In this document: in pieces, positions 50,707-63,489 of the stretch
Layout: the number at the start of each line of letters is the position of its first letter
How positions within the stretch are numbered: the stretch's first letter is position 1
Source: Sphagnum magellanicum
Taxonomy: Eukaryota; Streptophyta; Sphagnopsida; Sphagnales; Sphagnaceae
DNA length: 64,000 bases
Assembly: GCA_021904315.1 (NCBI GenBank)
Contig: CM038911.1
Span: 24,587,390 to 24,651,389, forward strand
Reading direction: 5' to 3'
Program-made: the position numbers and the translations under genes
The notes under the pieces: model-generated
The model's database searches: none
The model's input: only the letters and a program-made list of their open reading frames with translations
What the model was told of the DNA's origin: nothing

Positions 50707-51384
50707 AAATGGTTAGATTAAATTAAAATATATATAATATATTCCATAAGATGTACGACTAAAACAAAAATATGATTAATGGATAAGCATCATGTCCATA
50801 TTCATTACGTAGTCATGTAGTCATGAATGATATTTACAACTACAAACGCAATCATGGGTGTAGTCATATTTGCCATGTTTTGGCGTAGTGTTACCTTCCA
50901 AACAAGTAAGTTCCAACCAATGGTTACTTTGTTTAATGTTGAAGTAGAATATAGATTTCTTTCAAATGGTGTTAAAGACATTACTTGGCTTCAAACTTTA
51001 TTGAAAGAACTACAATTTTTGAAAGATGACTCAACATAGTTACACTATGATAATGAGAGTAGCATCAAGCTTGTGAATAATTTTTCTTCCATGCACAAAT
51101 GAAGCACATAGAAATCTAACATCATTATATTAGAAAAAAGGTACACACAAGGGAGATTGAAATTGTTTACATTCCAATCGCACAACAACAAGCTGATGTT
51201 TTCACAAAACCCTAGAAATTACCAAGTTTGAAAAATTACTTGGACTGACATAGCCATGCTTGATTTATGAACAAATCCTCTCACATAGTTATTTAATCAA
51301 TATACTCTTGCTTAATTTAGATTAATAAGTCATGAATAAGGAGGAATATAAATAATTATTTTTCTTTCTTAGTTTGGTAGTCAT

Positions 51385-51664
51385 TGTTAGATTAGTTATT
51401 AATAACCACTGAATTAATTTTAAAAATATTTCCCGATTTATCTTTGCATGAAATCATATTCGATGCATGCATTAGTTAATACCTATGACACCTGTAACAT
51501 AAAAAGTCTTTGGTCATGTCATCGACCTTGATTTCAAATGACCAATGTCACCATCCATTGATTATGGGTTTTTTAGTTTATATTTAAATAGCTAGTTTGT
51601 TTATCTTTTCTTTACCTATGTAGACCAATCTTTTGCTGTATATGCATGATCCTATTCTTTTACA
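51385..51664 (+). repeat. Candidate copia LTR (280 bp)
   Basis: Lies just downstream of the copia pol remnant. It begins TGTTAGATTAG and ends TTACA, with a TATA-like TTTATATTTAAATAG at about 51577-51591. A purine-rich GGAGGAATA stretch (about 51339) could be the polypurine tract. A sequence resembling a methionine-tRNA primer-binding site (TGGTATCTCG) follows at 51671. No second LTR is available for comparison, so limits are tentative. Confidence 0.45.
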
Positions 51665-52688
51665 AAATGTTGGTATCTCGATATGAAAGGGGTCATAACA
51701 TAACAAACTTATCCTTGGGTGGTACCACTGGGAATGTCACATCCCAAATTTTTTGTGACCCATCCAACTTTTAGACAATATAGGACTCACATAAAGAAAG
51801 CTTTTCACTCCAAATTATTTCAAAAGGTTACCCAAGTCATGTAAAATTCAAAACTCTAACTAAATTTACAAGAAAAAAATGTTTTGATGTGGAAAATGAA
51901 TACAGAAGGAAAAAGTTTTGGGAATGTCACATGAATATGTTTTTTGAGGATTTTTTTTTGATGTTATTTTTGGAAATATTTCAAATGCCAACCTACTTGA
52001 CGATTTTTATAGATAATTGATTGAATCAATTTTGATTTAGTTATAAATTTTTGAAATCAAAATTGTGAAGCTCCAAAGGACCATTAATGTTAAGAGCACA
52101 AATGATAATTATTTTCACCTTTTGTTGTTTTAATGACTAGTTTAGATCATTCCCATGTGCATGTACTAAATAAACAAGAAAACATATCTAATTTGTAAGT
52201 GTAAGGACACTTTTTTTAAAAGATCAAAAATTAAATTAAAAATGGGTCAAAAATGGTTCAAGAATCAAAGTGTTAATGCACATTATACATTTTTGAGTGT
52301 TCATTATTTTTTATGAATGTGTGCATAGATGATGAACACATAGCCCACCTAGTCCAATAAAAAAACCATTCAGATTCCTTGGAAACATCATTGCCAAAAC
52401 ATATGGCCAACGACCATGGCGACAATCTTGTCAATCTTAACACCAAAAACCTGAATTCATTGTGCGGTAAGCTATTGGATTGTACATAGAATTGAATTGA
52501 CATTAGCAGTCCCACTACTTCAATAAGATGTACCGGCAGGTATCCTGCAGTGACTTAGGTAGTATGTCCATAATGTAGCTGTAAATCGCAAAGGAAGTCA
52601 CAATGAATAGATACTTGAACAGATAGTTAACAGAATAGATGTTTTTGTGTGTAACCTATTGACATTGTCGGCCATGCCAACCCAAATT
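51665..52688. other. Intergenic DNA downstream of copia and 3' of the subtilase gene
   Basis: Carries the primer-binding-like site and AT-rich sequence, then the 3' flank of the convergent minus-strand subtilase. The frame at 52273-52515 (-) is not recognised. Confidence 0.5.
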
Positions 52689-55600
52689 TTATGCTAGTGA
52701 TTTGTATCCTACAGTAATGGGCACTTTCACAAGGTGTCCACGGTTGCCAGTCATAGCAAGCAAACCGAAGCTGCTGTTGGACAATGATAAACCGGTCTCG
52801 GTTGCTCGCAATGTCACCAGTAGTTGTTGTGTCTTTCCAGGTTTGATGGTGAATGTAGTTGGTGCCACAGTCACGTTCACCCCAAGAGGCGCAGTTACAG
52901 TCAAGCAATACGTTTCTTTTGAAATTCCAACGTTTGTCACCTTTCTTGGAACTGTGCGACTTCCTATCAAGTGCCCGACGGTGATTGAAGCTGCATTTAG
53001 GTCGGAAGGACGCCCACGAGTTTTTGGACATGTCCCACCCGTGACCGTGACATTCTCGGGTGTGATACTTGGTACAGAGCATAAGAAGTTTACGTAGTCC
53101 GTGAATCCTGCACCGAAATCCATCACGTAGCAACAAAATTTGTGCTTTGTTAGACTTTGTGAACTCTTGAAACGAGTGGGGAATCACACTTTCGTAACTT
53201 TTATGAATATGTTCCATCCTCCACATTCATTACTCTCTTTGTAACTTCAATTGATGCACCTAGATCTTGCAATGTTTTCGACCCTTTTTGCTCGCCACAG
53301 AATAGAATGAAACAAAGAACGAGCTGCTATCTTGCCACCCAAGAACATGACATATTAAAAAACCCAATTGCAAGTTGTACTTGCTAGCAGCTATGGTATA
53401 AACATTCTATTTCTTCGTGAAGCTTTGTGAAGAAGCGAAGGATCACGCCATGGATGCAACCGGATAAGGCAAAGGGTCTAGTAGTTAATTGAATAAAAGT
53501 TGTAGACCTCCATGTTCGATCATTCAACTAGAAGAGGTAAACATGGCGAGAATGTAGTGAGTGCTTGCCTGCGTCGAAGATGAGTCCAGGATCCATCGCA
53601 GCTGTGACATTCAGAAAGCCGGATCCGAAGTCAAATGGGTTAGCAGGCCTCCGGAAGTATGTTACTTCAAATGTGGTGGTGTTTATTGTGTAGTCGTTTG
53701 CTTGGAGAGGTTGTCCAGTGGCGTCTGTTGAGAATGCAGTGGTGAGCAATGCCGAAGCGATGGCAGCTGGGCTCCAAGTCGGATGCATTTGCTTCAACAA
53801 TGCCGCGCTTCCTGCAACGTGGGGTGTTGCCATACTTGTGCCGCTAATGTACGCAAATCGCTGCCCTACAATGATATACCCAACAACACAAGATCCCCAA
53901 ATCTAGCATAAGACCTAGGCACAGGGATTCTCATCGACGATAAGTTAGGATTTATACTAATGGTAATTTGGTCATACATGGTCGTAGAACAGACTCAATA
54001 GAAGCTTACCTATAAAGTTTGGTTCTAAAGTTCCCTGGACAGAACTCCACGCTGCCCAAATTTTCTCACCAGGCGCCAGGATGTTGGGCTTCAAAACGTC
54101 GGAAAGAGGAAGCAACTTAGTGTAATTAGAAGGAACACCAAAGTCGATGACGGGGCCTCGTGATGAAAAGTCGGAAACAACAGGTGGACTGCCACTGTAG
54201 GATGCAATTCCTCCTGTAAGTCGTCCAGATGCGCCAAATATGATCTCTCCATTTGTATATTTAGTGGTTCGCGAATTGTAATATGCAGTTACACTCTGTA
54301 GCAATGAAAGAAAATTTATGTTTTAACATGTCTTTAGTACTATAGGTCTTAAACATAGGAGCTGGTGTTTTGTGTGGAACTCAATTAATCATCTCGATTT
54401 CGAGCATACAAGATGTAAGGAAAAGCAAATGCTCACATTAATCGCGTCTGCACCCGATATGCCAAGACCAGGGAAGCCGTTAAAGAACACAGCATTTTCA
54501 GGAGTCATCGTCATATTGAAATTATAGATTAGAACAACACCAACTGCTAGTAGCGATTGTGCCGTGGACGCACTTAAGGAGACTGCATCAATTTCCGACC
54601 ATATGGTCCCATCCCATGTACATACAAGAAGCTGTCCTTCCACAGCAACTGGATCAAGTCCAGCGAAAGCACAATCGAGGCCAGGGGAAGGTCTTAGCAA
54701 CACATCGCGAGCAAACACCAAACCTGCTGTTGTTGTTCCAGCTGCAATGACCCCCGTCAGCCGATTTACTTGGTCAATATCAAACAATTGTAGGTAAATT
54801 GCACAAACGTGGACATCAATCTTCAGACTTTCTTCAAGTTAATTTTTTTTTTCCCTAGACTCTCGTAGATTAGGATGGCTCATTTCGATTTGCTTACGAG
54901 ACAGATCTTCGCCGACACCGAGGATCGATTGACCGTTCCCAAGAACAAGGTGTTTCGGATACGTTCGATCAATGATGGATGCTGCCACGGTCATGATCCA
55001 AGGACTAAAAGAGCTAACTGTCACATCGCTAGGTCCGTCGTTGCCTGCGGCCTTGGACACGAAGATACCGTGCTTCACAGCCCCCAACAACGCCAATTCG
55101 AGGGCGTCCAAGAATGTGATCTCACCCTGAACCACTGGTCCTGACCCTAATGATAGGCTGAGAATGTCTACTCCATCTTGGATTGCCTGTACAGTCAATT
55201 CTTTCTTTAGAACTAAATTAATAGTTCATCTGCCACACAACACGTCACAGACACACCCACAATCCTATTTCAAACATTTGAAGGTGAATCTATAACCACT
55301 TTATGATCAAGTCGGATTCAGATAGGATCACGTGAGAGTGGTAAACCTTATCCACGGCTGCAATAATATCAGACGTAAATCCTGATCCTGTTTGATCGAC
55401 AGCCTTGTAGGTGGAGATCCTGGTAAAAACATGTAATACCTATTAAGTTCAAAACCCCATATCAAACTGGTCTCTAAAAACAACAACTACAAAGGACACT
55501 AATTGCTCGTCATTGATGCGGCATAAACGAGGAAAAACTATGTACATGTCCTTGTGAAAACAAAATAGACCTCTGTTGTTCTAGTCTGCCGAGTTCAGCA

Positions 55601-57277
55601 ATAGATGCAAACTCCTACCAACAGAGCCAATTACCCCACACGCTAAAACTCGAGGATTTATTACTACTATCGGAGTTCAATGACAAATTCTTTTTCAAAC
55701 AATTTAGACTTATGTGTATACATTTTATGACAGTGTCTAGTATTCGGAGAGGAAGGACAAATTGCGTTGGAGGAGAGTGCATGCATACTAACCAAGCACG
55801 AGGCGCCATACCGCTTGCCAAACCATATAGGCTGCCTTCGTAGAAAGCAGACACATTATTGTTTCCCGCAGAAGTCCCTGATACGTGACTGTCAATGGCA
55901 GTATCACAAAGTCGATCAGAGCTTGACTTGAATAAATCTTAACATCATATTATATATTAGATCTGAACATCACTTGCTCTTTACTCAGACGACAATACAC
56001 CGCCAACATGCTGCATGACATATTTATAGTACATCCTTACCTGCCATGGCCGGTCAAATCGAACGGAGATCCGTAGTCTCGACCTGGATTTGTCGCGTTT
56101 ATTCCCAGGAATAAGATGGCCGTTTGGAAGAAATGTTGAGCTGCAAGGAGCTTTCCATTGCAACTTCCTTTCGGAAAATAGCTGGACACATCACAAGAAC
56201 CTTTGAAACCGTTGGGCTTGGCTAGATACGGCGTTGTTGTGTTGCTGTAAAAGCTCGGATGGTCAGGGAAGATTCCAGTATCGATCACTCCAATGACAAC
56301 TCCTTCACCAGCTTTCTCTACACCACCTAATGCAGCCCACGGTCCTTGTGGAAGTCCCAAGTAATTGTAGGAATGGGTAGTTAGCGTTTTGACTCTTCTG
56401 TCCTCGGATACTTGCAAGACTTGTGGTAATGTTCTTAGTAGCTTCGCCTAAACACACAAGACAACCAAAACATAAAGACGGGCTTCTGTCCGTCCGCGAA
56501 CGATATTCAATATAAATCAGAACATGAAAGTCGTATTTGCTGGAGTCATAATTTGCAATCAAGATTAGCTAGAGAGAAGAGTAGAATCCATGAGCATAAA
56601 CATACATACCTGTGCAGATGACATGTGCACAGAAAAACCAGCTATCGCATGCGTGTAGCTGTACAATTTTTGATAGTGTCCTAAAGGTTTCAGCGTCATT
56701 TCAAGAAACTGGTCGTGCATTTCAGGAGTATTAACAACTTGGGTCTTCTCCAGGTTTCTGTAAAAAGGGCAACAATTATTGCAAGGGTGAACAATTCGTC
56801 CTGGACTTGCATTGGAACTAGAATCTCAATGAACTGTGCAGATTGCGTAGGTCACAACAAACAGGACCAAACCAAAAGTTAGTATTTGTGAATTCTCCAA
56901 TTTGTCTTATACCTTGGATCAGCTTATATCAGAATTCAAATTTAATGTTTATCATGGTTCAAATGGTCAAGTTGGACTGTCAGAACCCTTTATTACAAGT
57001 CGTTGATTACATGTTTCAAATCCCTCGCTTGAGGAAGTTTGGATGTTAAAGCATGCAATCGATAATGCGTTGAAATGTTCTGCAAAAAATGAACATCTGG
57101 GAGGAACTATTTTGGTGGCATGCGTTTAAGAACTTACTTGAGCACCACTGTGTAAACTCTATAATCGAAGGCTGCAACCAGATGCAAATCATATATCGTC
57201 AGTAGTGAAAAGAGAACTAAACCCAATTTGCAAGCACGTGGGATGATGCCAAAGCTAGCCGATACTGTAGTATCCAT
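52689..57277 (-). CDS. Subtilisin-like serine protease, SBT2-type, ten exons
   Basis: This encodes a secreted subtilase (S8 family) acting in the cell wall or apoplast. Exons are 57138-57277, 56610-56757, 56041-56447, 55793-55888, 55347-55419, 54898-55186, about 54437-54831, 54010-54295, 53569-53865 and 52689-53107, giving about 849 residues. Order: hydrophobic signal peptide (about 10-36), inhibitor I9 prodomain (TVVLK to about 100), catalytic Asp in VIGVIDTGIFPDHPSF (152), His in GHGSHVSGTSAGNN (233), oxyanion Asn in SKAAGNDGP (337), PA domain in exon 7, catalytic Ser in AYISGTSMATPHVAG (about 622), and a fibronectin-III-like C-terminus. All catalytic residues are present. The usual GHGTH reads GHGSH. 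The exon 7 acceptor is uncertain. Intron 9 has a GC donor (CAG/GCAAGC). Many splice positions and the FAYISGTSMATPHVAG block suggest the SBT2 subgroup. Confidence 0.93.
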
Positions 57278-58689
57278 TTCCGTCACGATTGAGGATCCAC
57301 CTCGTTGTCAATCCTTTTACTCAAGTTTGTAATGTGAAATCGATAAGAAATGGCTTGAATGATTTCCTGATCAACCTTTTGGCTACAGTAGTGCTAACTG
57401 CTAACCGGCAGAAAAAACAACTCAAGCAGACAAGCTGCAGGCATCGACCTTGGACGTGCCAAGAGTGTAAATTTTTTTAAATAGATTTTTGAGCTTAGAA
57501 ATGTCTAGTTGCGGATGAGAGCGTCTTTCTGCCCCCCTTGGTTGCATGTGTGTGCGCTTGTGAATCTGTAATGATAGCAAGCCGTGTAAATTGTGACGGG
57601 AGTGCGCTGTTGTGATTGTGTTAAACTCTTTTATGGAGAAAGGCCCACGCTTTTACTTTGGTTGTGAGAAAAAGTAAACAGAACGCGTTACGTGAAAGTT
57701 TGCAAAATTCGTGGTCTCCCAAAGTCCATCTATGAAGTCTGTTATTATTAAATAGTTAGGATAGGGGAACTGAAAACAAAAATGGCCGACCTCTAAGAGC
57801 CTTTTCTTGATTTAAAAAGCATAGGTAGCCTAGGATGAATGATGCAACCGTACAAAACTTTATTTATAAACACACCATAGATTTGGAAAAATGTACAAAG
57901 GAATATGAAAAAGGAAAAAGGAGAATTTAGAGGATGTTAAAGTCAGTCACTTGCAATAGGTCGGTTGTGGTGATGGGAGGTGTGTCTTGAAGAGGTGGAA
58001 GTCGGGAAGTAGCTAGGCCAACGACTTCTACTCAACATAAGGTGGAAAATGCTTGCATCTATTGCAATGTGATTGAAATTTTTGGACAAAGAAAACTAAC
58101 CAAGATAGAAAGATGAAGGCTTTCTAGCATTTTCAAGCTCCAAATGGCAAATTGGCACAATTGTGTAAAAATATATACCTCAGTTGTTAAAGGGAGGAAT
58201 TGATTAGTAGGTGTTGGTCGCAATAACTGTTTTTAGGGTTTGAGCCACATTGAAGGTAACAAATCTTTGAGTTGTGCAAAATTGGGAAAATAAATTTGTT
58301 TGTATTGAATTAGTAATGACAACGTTAGCTAAGGTGCGAATGCCATCTTTGGTGAGAACAATGTCGATTCATCAACAAAAGGAGTTGAATGTGATTGAAA
58401 TAATCAAATGTAATTGTTTTCATCCCACATGGAAGCCAACATCTCACGCAATGATAGCAAAGGTGTTGCAAACTACATCATGAGTTCTTATGCATTCATT
58501 GCCATGAACGGAATGTAAGAAGTGAAAACCCATAGGGTCGATGGGATGTGTGAACACGCATTAAAAGATACTTGCAATTGAAGGATGCGGTAATCTAAGT
58601 TGCGTTCAAAGCAATGTGGAAAAAACTAGTGAAATAATCAAAAGGCTAGGAAGATTAGTTGAACTGTAAGCAAAACACTTGCCCCTAAG
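57278..58689. other. Upstream region of the subtilase gene
   Basis: On the minus strand a TATTTAAA box at about 57480 lies 200 bp before the start codon and could be its TATA element. The rest holds no recognised gene. Confidence 0.5.
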
Positions 58690-59880
58690 CCAAAACATGA
58701 TAAAATTAAAACATAATGGGCTTTAAATATCCTATCGGAGAACATGCTAGAAAAAATATGATGGTGCAAACATTTCAAGATGAAATCTTGAAGCTAAACC
58801 ATATGTTGCCTAATGAATTGTTTAAACAAAAAAAGAGACAAGTGAATTAAGGGTGATAAAAAATCACATGTCACTTTGAAATGTTGTTAGAAAGGGAAAT
58901 TGTTATTATCGACTCATTTAAGGATTTAAAAAGGAAGGGATGTTAATCAACCATAAACCTACACACAAAGTTTTGATTGAAATTACAAATGCCCAATTCC
59001 CTAAATAGTCTATTGGGCCAATGGTGGCTGTTGATATGAACCCAATGCCATCAAAAAAATTTGGAAAAAGTCTTGTTCATGAATTAAAATTCCTTTTAAA
59101 CTATCAAAAAATCCTACACACAAAAGGCATCCAAACATTTGAAGGAAGGATGGATCAAAAGAAATAAAAGATTCTATGAAGGTGGAGGGGGAGGTGTGCA
59201 TCATAAAAAATATGATGGCCATTGCATGAAGTAATGAATTAAAATTCCAAAGGCTACCTAAACATTGCCCATTTTAAAGAAAAGGTCCACATGTTGAACA
59301 TCTTCTAACAAGACATTTTTTATGAAAGATGATGTGAATGATGAAGTGCCCAATGGAACCTCCAAGACTCTAATTCCTTTTGATGGGGTGATAAATTAAA
59401 ATGGGGTGTGGAAGTTAATTGATAGGTCAAAAGATGACCATGCTACACATTTTAAAAATTGGATATAAAAACTTATCGCACGAAATTTGATTTATAAATG
59501 TTCATATGCAAATGATATAATTGAAAAGGGACCTAAATGATGTGAGCGTCATCCACAATGGATGGAAATAAACAACAAGGGAAATGATTAACTATAGAAT
59601 GTAATGCCCTAAAATGGGCTAAAGTGAATAATGCCCTTCCCAAGGGATCACCTTGATGGGTTCCCATGGTAGATGGGATGATTATGATATTGCCTTCATG
59701 ATTATGGTGATTGTAAAACACATTATGGTGACACGTCATAAAATTAAAGGCATCAAATGTGATTTGTGAATTGATAGAATGTTTCCCCCATTGTAATCAA
59801 ACAAACTCCACCTGAAAGTTTGGTCATGGCTAAGAGGTGGGCCACTCCAAAGACATGTGCACTTCGATGTGGAATGTGAC
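58690..59880 (-). pseudogene. Decayed LINE-type reverse transcriptase
   Basis: The minus strand carries, in order, LSGGVCLITMGETFYQFTN (about 59760-59820, the GVRPIAIG region), TMGTHQGDPLGRALFTLAHF (about 59620-59680, finger/palm block with QGDPLG), SIVDDAHII (about 59535-59560, replacing the F/YADD box), VPLGTSSFTSSFIKNVLLED (about 59300-59370) and STFIESFISFDPSFLQMFG (about 59130-59190). These are the RT and thumb of a non-LTR retrotransposon. Several frameshifts and stops inactivate it. No apurinic endonuclease domain was found upstream, and the 5' part is lost or unrecognisable. Confidence 0.88.
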
Positions 59881-62800
59881 CCTATGTGATATGAAAACAA
59901 AGTTGAAACAATTGAGGGAATTCACTCATTACATTTTCTACATGAAAATAATCCCAAAGGTGTTCCAAAACCATCATAAAAGGGACCACTTACCGATAAA
60001 TGCGACATGTGTTGGAAAACTAGCTTCAACGAATCAAAAGAAAGTTGAAAGCCTTCGTATCAAGCTTATAGCCTTCTGGGGAAAACATAAAATAGCCATT
60101 TGATTCAGGGTGTAATGCAGTGAAAGCTAAAGTGGTGTTGAAGGACGTGGGTGCAAGGGAAAGTGGTGCTAAAATGTAAATTATTCAAAATTATTCCTTT
60201 GCATGTTTGAAAATTAAATTGTGAAGTTAGTGTTTATGAATTAGAAGATCATGTTGGGGAAAAAACATTGAACTTACAGTTGCCACCAAAGCTTGGGCTT
60301 GCAAAAGAAACTCTTTTTGTAGGTTTTCCTAATTGCCTATTAAAACACATTTGAATCAAACTTGTGTTTCCCTATGCCCTATTACCCTGCCATGAAGGGG
60401 AAAAACAAAATACCATTGGGGTGACAAGAAAAACAAATGCCAAACTTCCACATCATAGGGGTTTCATGCTAGCTTATCCAATGGAAAATGAAATGCCATT
60501 TGTACATCATGTTGTAAAATGATAGGGATGCATTTGTATAATTGAACATGATGAAAATGAGTACATCCAATGACGAAACCCAAGCCTATGCTAATGTAAA
60601 GAACAAACAAATTAAAGGGGTGAAACGTTTGCAAAACACTACTATCAAAGACATGAAAAACTATAAAAATAAAGGCTAAAAAATAGGTTTAAATTTAATT
60701 TTCAAACAAAGAACAAGACAAATTATGTGATTCAAAAACAAGAACACGAGATGTGTAAGACAAATGTGAAAATATATTTTTATTTTGCTAATATATACAA
60801 ACATGAACATGAAAAGAACATGACAAGGTTATTGTCGCGACCTTAACTTTGGGCTTGTGACCAAAACAAAGGGCTTGGGGTATTAAATTAGAAGTTAGGT
60901 ACAAGTTCGTTATAAATCATGGATGAACATTCAAATGAATGAACCCTATGTCATTGCCATATGTGACAACTGATGGTCTTAAAGGAGGTTGGGGTTAAAG
61001 CAAGGGGGGCAAAAGCCATGATAACACATTTATAATCTTCAGCATGACCTAAGGTGAAACTTCACCAAAACGATGTGGAAGGGTGAAACTAAAACTAAAG
61101 GGTGCCTTGAAAAGGGGTGTTTACCAAGGGGCCTTGAGTTAGAGAGAAAACCATTGTCAAGGCTTATGCCCGTAGGACATGCTTCACTTGAAGCTCTTCC
61201 CAATCACCTATTAAGAATTACCATAGTGACACCCTAATCTACCTATGACTAGTTGCACCACCATGAAAGATACTACTATGGGAATAACAAGAAAAGATGC
61301 CATGTAGCCACATCATAAGGGTCTTTATTTTTCTTTTTTATCAAATTCATTTTGCATTCAAATTAACTATTGTAATACCTAGGTCGGTTAAGCACTAATT
61401 AATTAGTTTTTGGATTTGCTGAATTTTTTGAAATTTGTGTGCTTGCCATGCCAAAAATCTGAATGAAGCTCTCAAGCAGCTTCATTATTTCGTATAATAA
61501 CGCTGAATTATTATTTTATTTTTTACCGACAAATAAAACTGACAATAAACCTGGGTTCCTTGATGCTGAACCAGCCTAGGTACTAGGTAATCAAGAAGTT
61601 ATAGGGTTTGAACTTTGAACCTACCGTAAAGGGCAAGCCATTGCCCCCATGAGCTCCTTGTTGTACGGTTCCATCCTGATTTGTAATTACTTACTTTATT
61701 CTCCAGAATTGTGAAGGTTGGTGGCTTTTGCAAAGAAAAAAGAACCGACATCCATGTTTCTGAAGTTTACTTACTAAAGTTTTTTTCAACTGGCAAGAAA
61801 GGAAGGAAAATTGGAAACACCATATTCCCATTACATGGAGAGGAAAACTGAAGACTTCCCCGAATGTTGGGCAGGAGGTATTGGATTTTGGTGGGTAAGA
61901 ATTGAGATCTGGTTATAAAAATGGAAGATCCCACCATACAATGAAATAACCCGCCTGGCCAGGAGACATTATAGGTAATCCCTCGATATGTGAAAGGTAG
62001 ATTTTTTTCAAACACACACCTGCCCTGCCCTTACAACTAAAACAATTTGACCAAGGCTTTACATATGAATGGAAGAAACATAGCACACAAAGGAGGACAC
62101 ACAAAGTGCTTGTGTGTAAATTCTACAACACCGCGATTAAACAAGGCGTCACAAACATGCTGCCCCTGCCAATAAATAAAGATGTTGTATGTAGGTACCT
62201 ACTGTGTCCACACTCTCAAAATCAAAAAACATCTGTTCCAATTTAAACGGTCTAAACCCTTTCACCAAAGAAACCGGTTCATCTAATGTGAAACCAGTTT
62301 TAATAAGATAAAACTTTCAAGAGTTCGCACTCCTTGGTTTTGAATACTGCGGTGATTGGTTAAGTTATTCCGAGCTTAGTTTTACTGCCTTTTCAGACTT
62401 ATGATTAATGCTATTAGTTAAGTTTGCTTTCAACAAAACTTAACCTTTTACACAATATTCTTTAATTGCTATTCTCTTATAAATTGTGTTTTTCTTGCAT
62501 TTTTATAAGTTTGGGTGTGCCTTGCATGAAAATTGGATAGGTTTGAAATTTCTGCAGATCAAGTGTAGATTGAAAATTTTTGCACTACAAGGATTTCCAA
62601 TCTACCCTTGCTGTGTCATTGCTGACAGAGCTCGGTGACAACAATAACAAAACAATGCTCACCTAAAGCCTTCTGCTGCATGGCTCAGTGCTGTGCCTTA
62701 AGCTAAGCTGTGCTGCTGATTTTTGCCTTCTCCAATTTGGAAGAACTATGGTAGGTTAAGAACTAGGGCAGGTTAAAAGAACTAGGTAGGTTACATTGTA

Positions 62801-63489
62801 GTTTGTGGAAAGAGGGAAAGAAAGTCGGGGAGAAAACAGAAGGGAAAACAATAGCCTTGCTTAATTGAAAGAGATTCTTTAGGAGACTTTTAGGGACAGA
62901 GACTATCGCACCCCCGTGCCCATACCAAAAAGTCAAGTAATTTTTTGTACCTTTTTTTCCTTAAGGCAAATACGTGGTTGTCGTATACATTTTTGGCTTT
63001 ATTAATATTTAAAGAAAAATTAAATTAAAAATCTCTCAAGTACAGAATTCATACAGAATTCGTACATATTCTATCTTTGAGAATCTGCTACGGCAGCCCA
63101 CTACATGGACCCCTCACTAGGCTAGGCTAGAGCCCATCCTAACCGCATACCCTAAGTTCTACCTCCAGCCTTGTCATCACTAGCCATCTTTATGTTAAAG
63201 GGGAGGGAGGTAGATCAGTGACGAGGGAAATTTCTGACAATTTGATTGGAGGACCGTTTGATGATCAAGCCTCCCCATGTGATGTTCTCCCTTGGCTCTT
63301 TCCCCATAGGTCCCCTTTGTTTTTCCCCTTTCTTTCCCCCATCCCTAGTTGACAAGTTGTGAGAGACCATGAACATTGAGTAGATGAGCACAAAGTATCT
63401 TAAAACAAATTTTCAACACACACAAGTTGTGGTGCATTGCGGTCAGCAAGCACCCTTAAATAGATAAAAGGACTTCTGTGACGTTCTGG
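59881..63489. other. Intergenic DNA with diverged repeats
   Basis: The left part may contain further unreadable LINE sequence. A repeat pair is listed separately at 60290-61330. Frames at 61767-62104 (-) are not recognisable. From about 62500 composition becomes less AT-rich, and the sequence includes a pyrimidine-rich stretch at about 63290-63345 that could belong to a promoter. Confidence 0.45.
60290..61330 (+). repeat. Diverged direct repeats (60290-60480 and 61165-61330)
   Basis: Both copies contain, in order, CTCTT, AATTGCCTATTAA / AATCACCTATTAA, CCATGAARG, ATACYAYTRKGGGRRTRACAAGAAAA and CACATCATARGGGT. They are about 870 bp apart and may be solo terminal repeats of an unidentified element. 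Confidence 0.6.

Larger units (their letters stand above)
49189..50893. mobile_element. Non-autonomous CACTA-type DNA transposon with TTA target duplication
   Basis: The element (49192-50890, 1,699 bp) begins CACTATGCCAAAA and ends TTTTGGCGTAGTG. These are inverted repeats matching at 12 of 13 positions and starting with the CACTA signature. It is flanked on both sides by TTA (49189-49191 and 50891-50893), the 3-bp target duplication typical of the superfamily. Similar subterminal segments (AGTCATATATGCCATGTTTT near 49257, AGTCATATTTGCCATGTTTT near 50862) support the call. No transposase frame is present, so movement would have needed a transposase in trans. Confidence 0.88.
48628..51290 (+). 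mobile_element. 5'-truncated Ty1/copia retrotransposon relic (RT-RNase H end)
   Basis: Plus-strand translation gives the end of a copia polyprotein. There is a decayed reverse-transcriptase box (LYVDN where YVDD is expected, near 48640) followed by LDILEEELTK. Next comes SYQGLVGSLIFLTHTRLDIT (48925-48985), the conserved RT/connection block. The RNase H region has NVEVEYRFLSNGVKDITWLQ (50935-50995), then MKHIEI and HHYIRKKVHTREIEIVYIP. Only the last third of pol remains; gag, protease and integrase are absent upstream. Stops and shifts show it is dead. The frame is interrupted at 49191 by the CACTA insertion and resumes at 50891. Confidence 0.93.

Noticed and set aside
52702..53097. 131-codon plus-strand frame opposite the last subtilase exon
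   Set aside because: Antisense shadow of a strongly supported exon.
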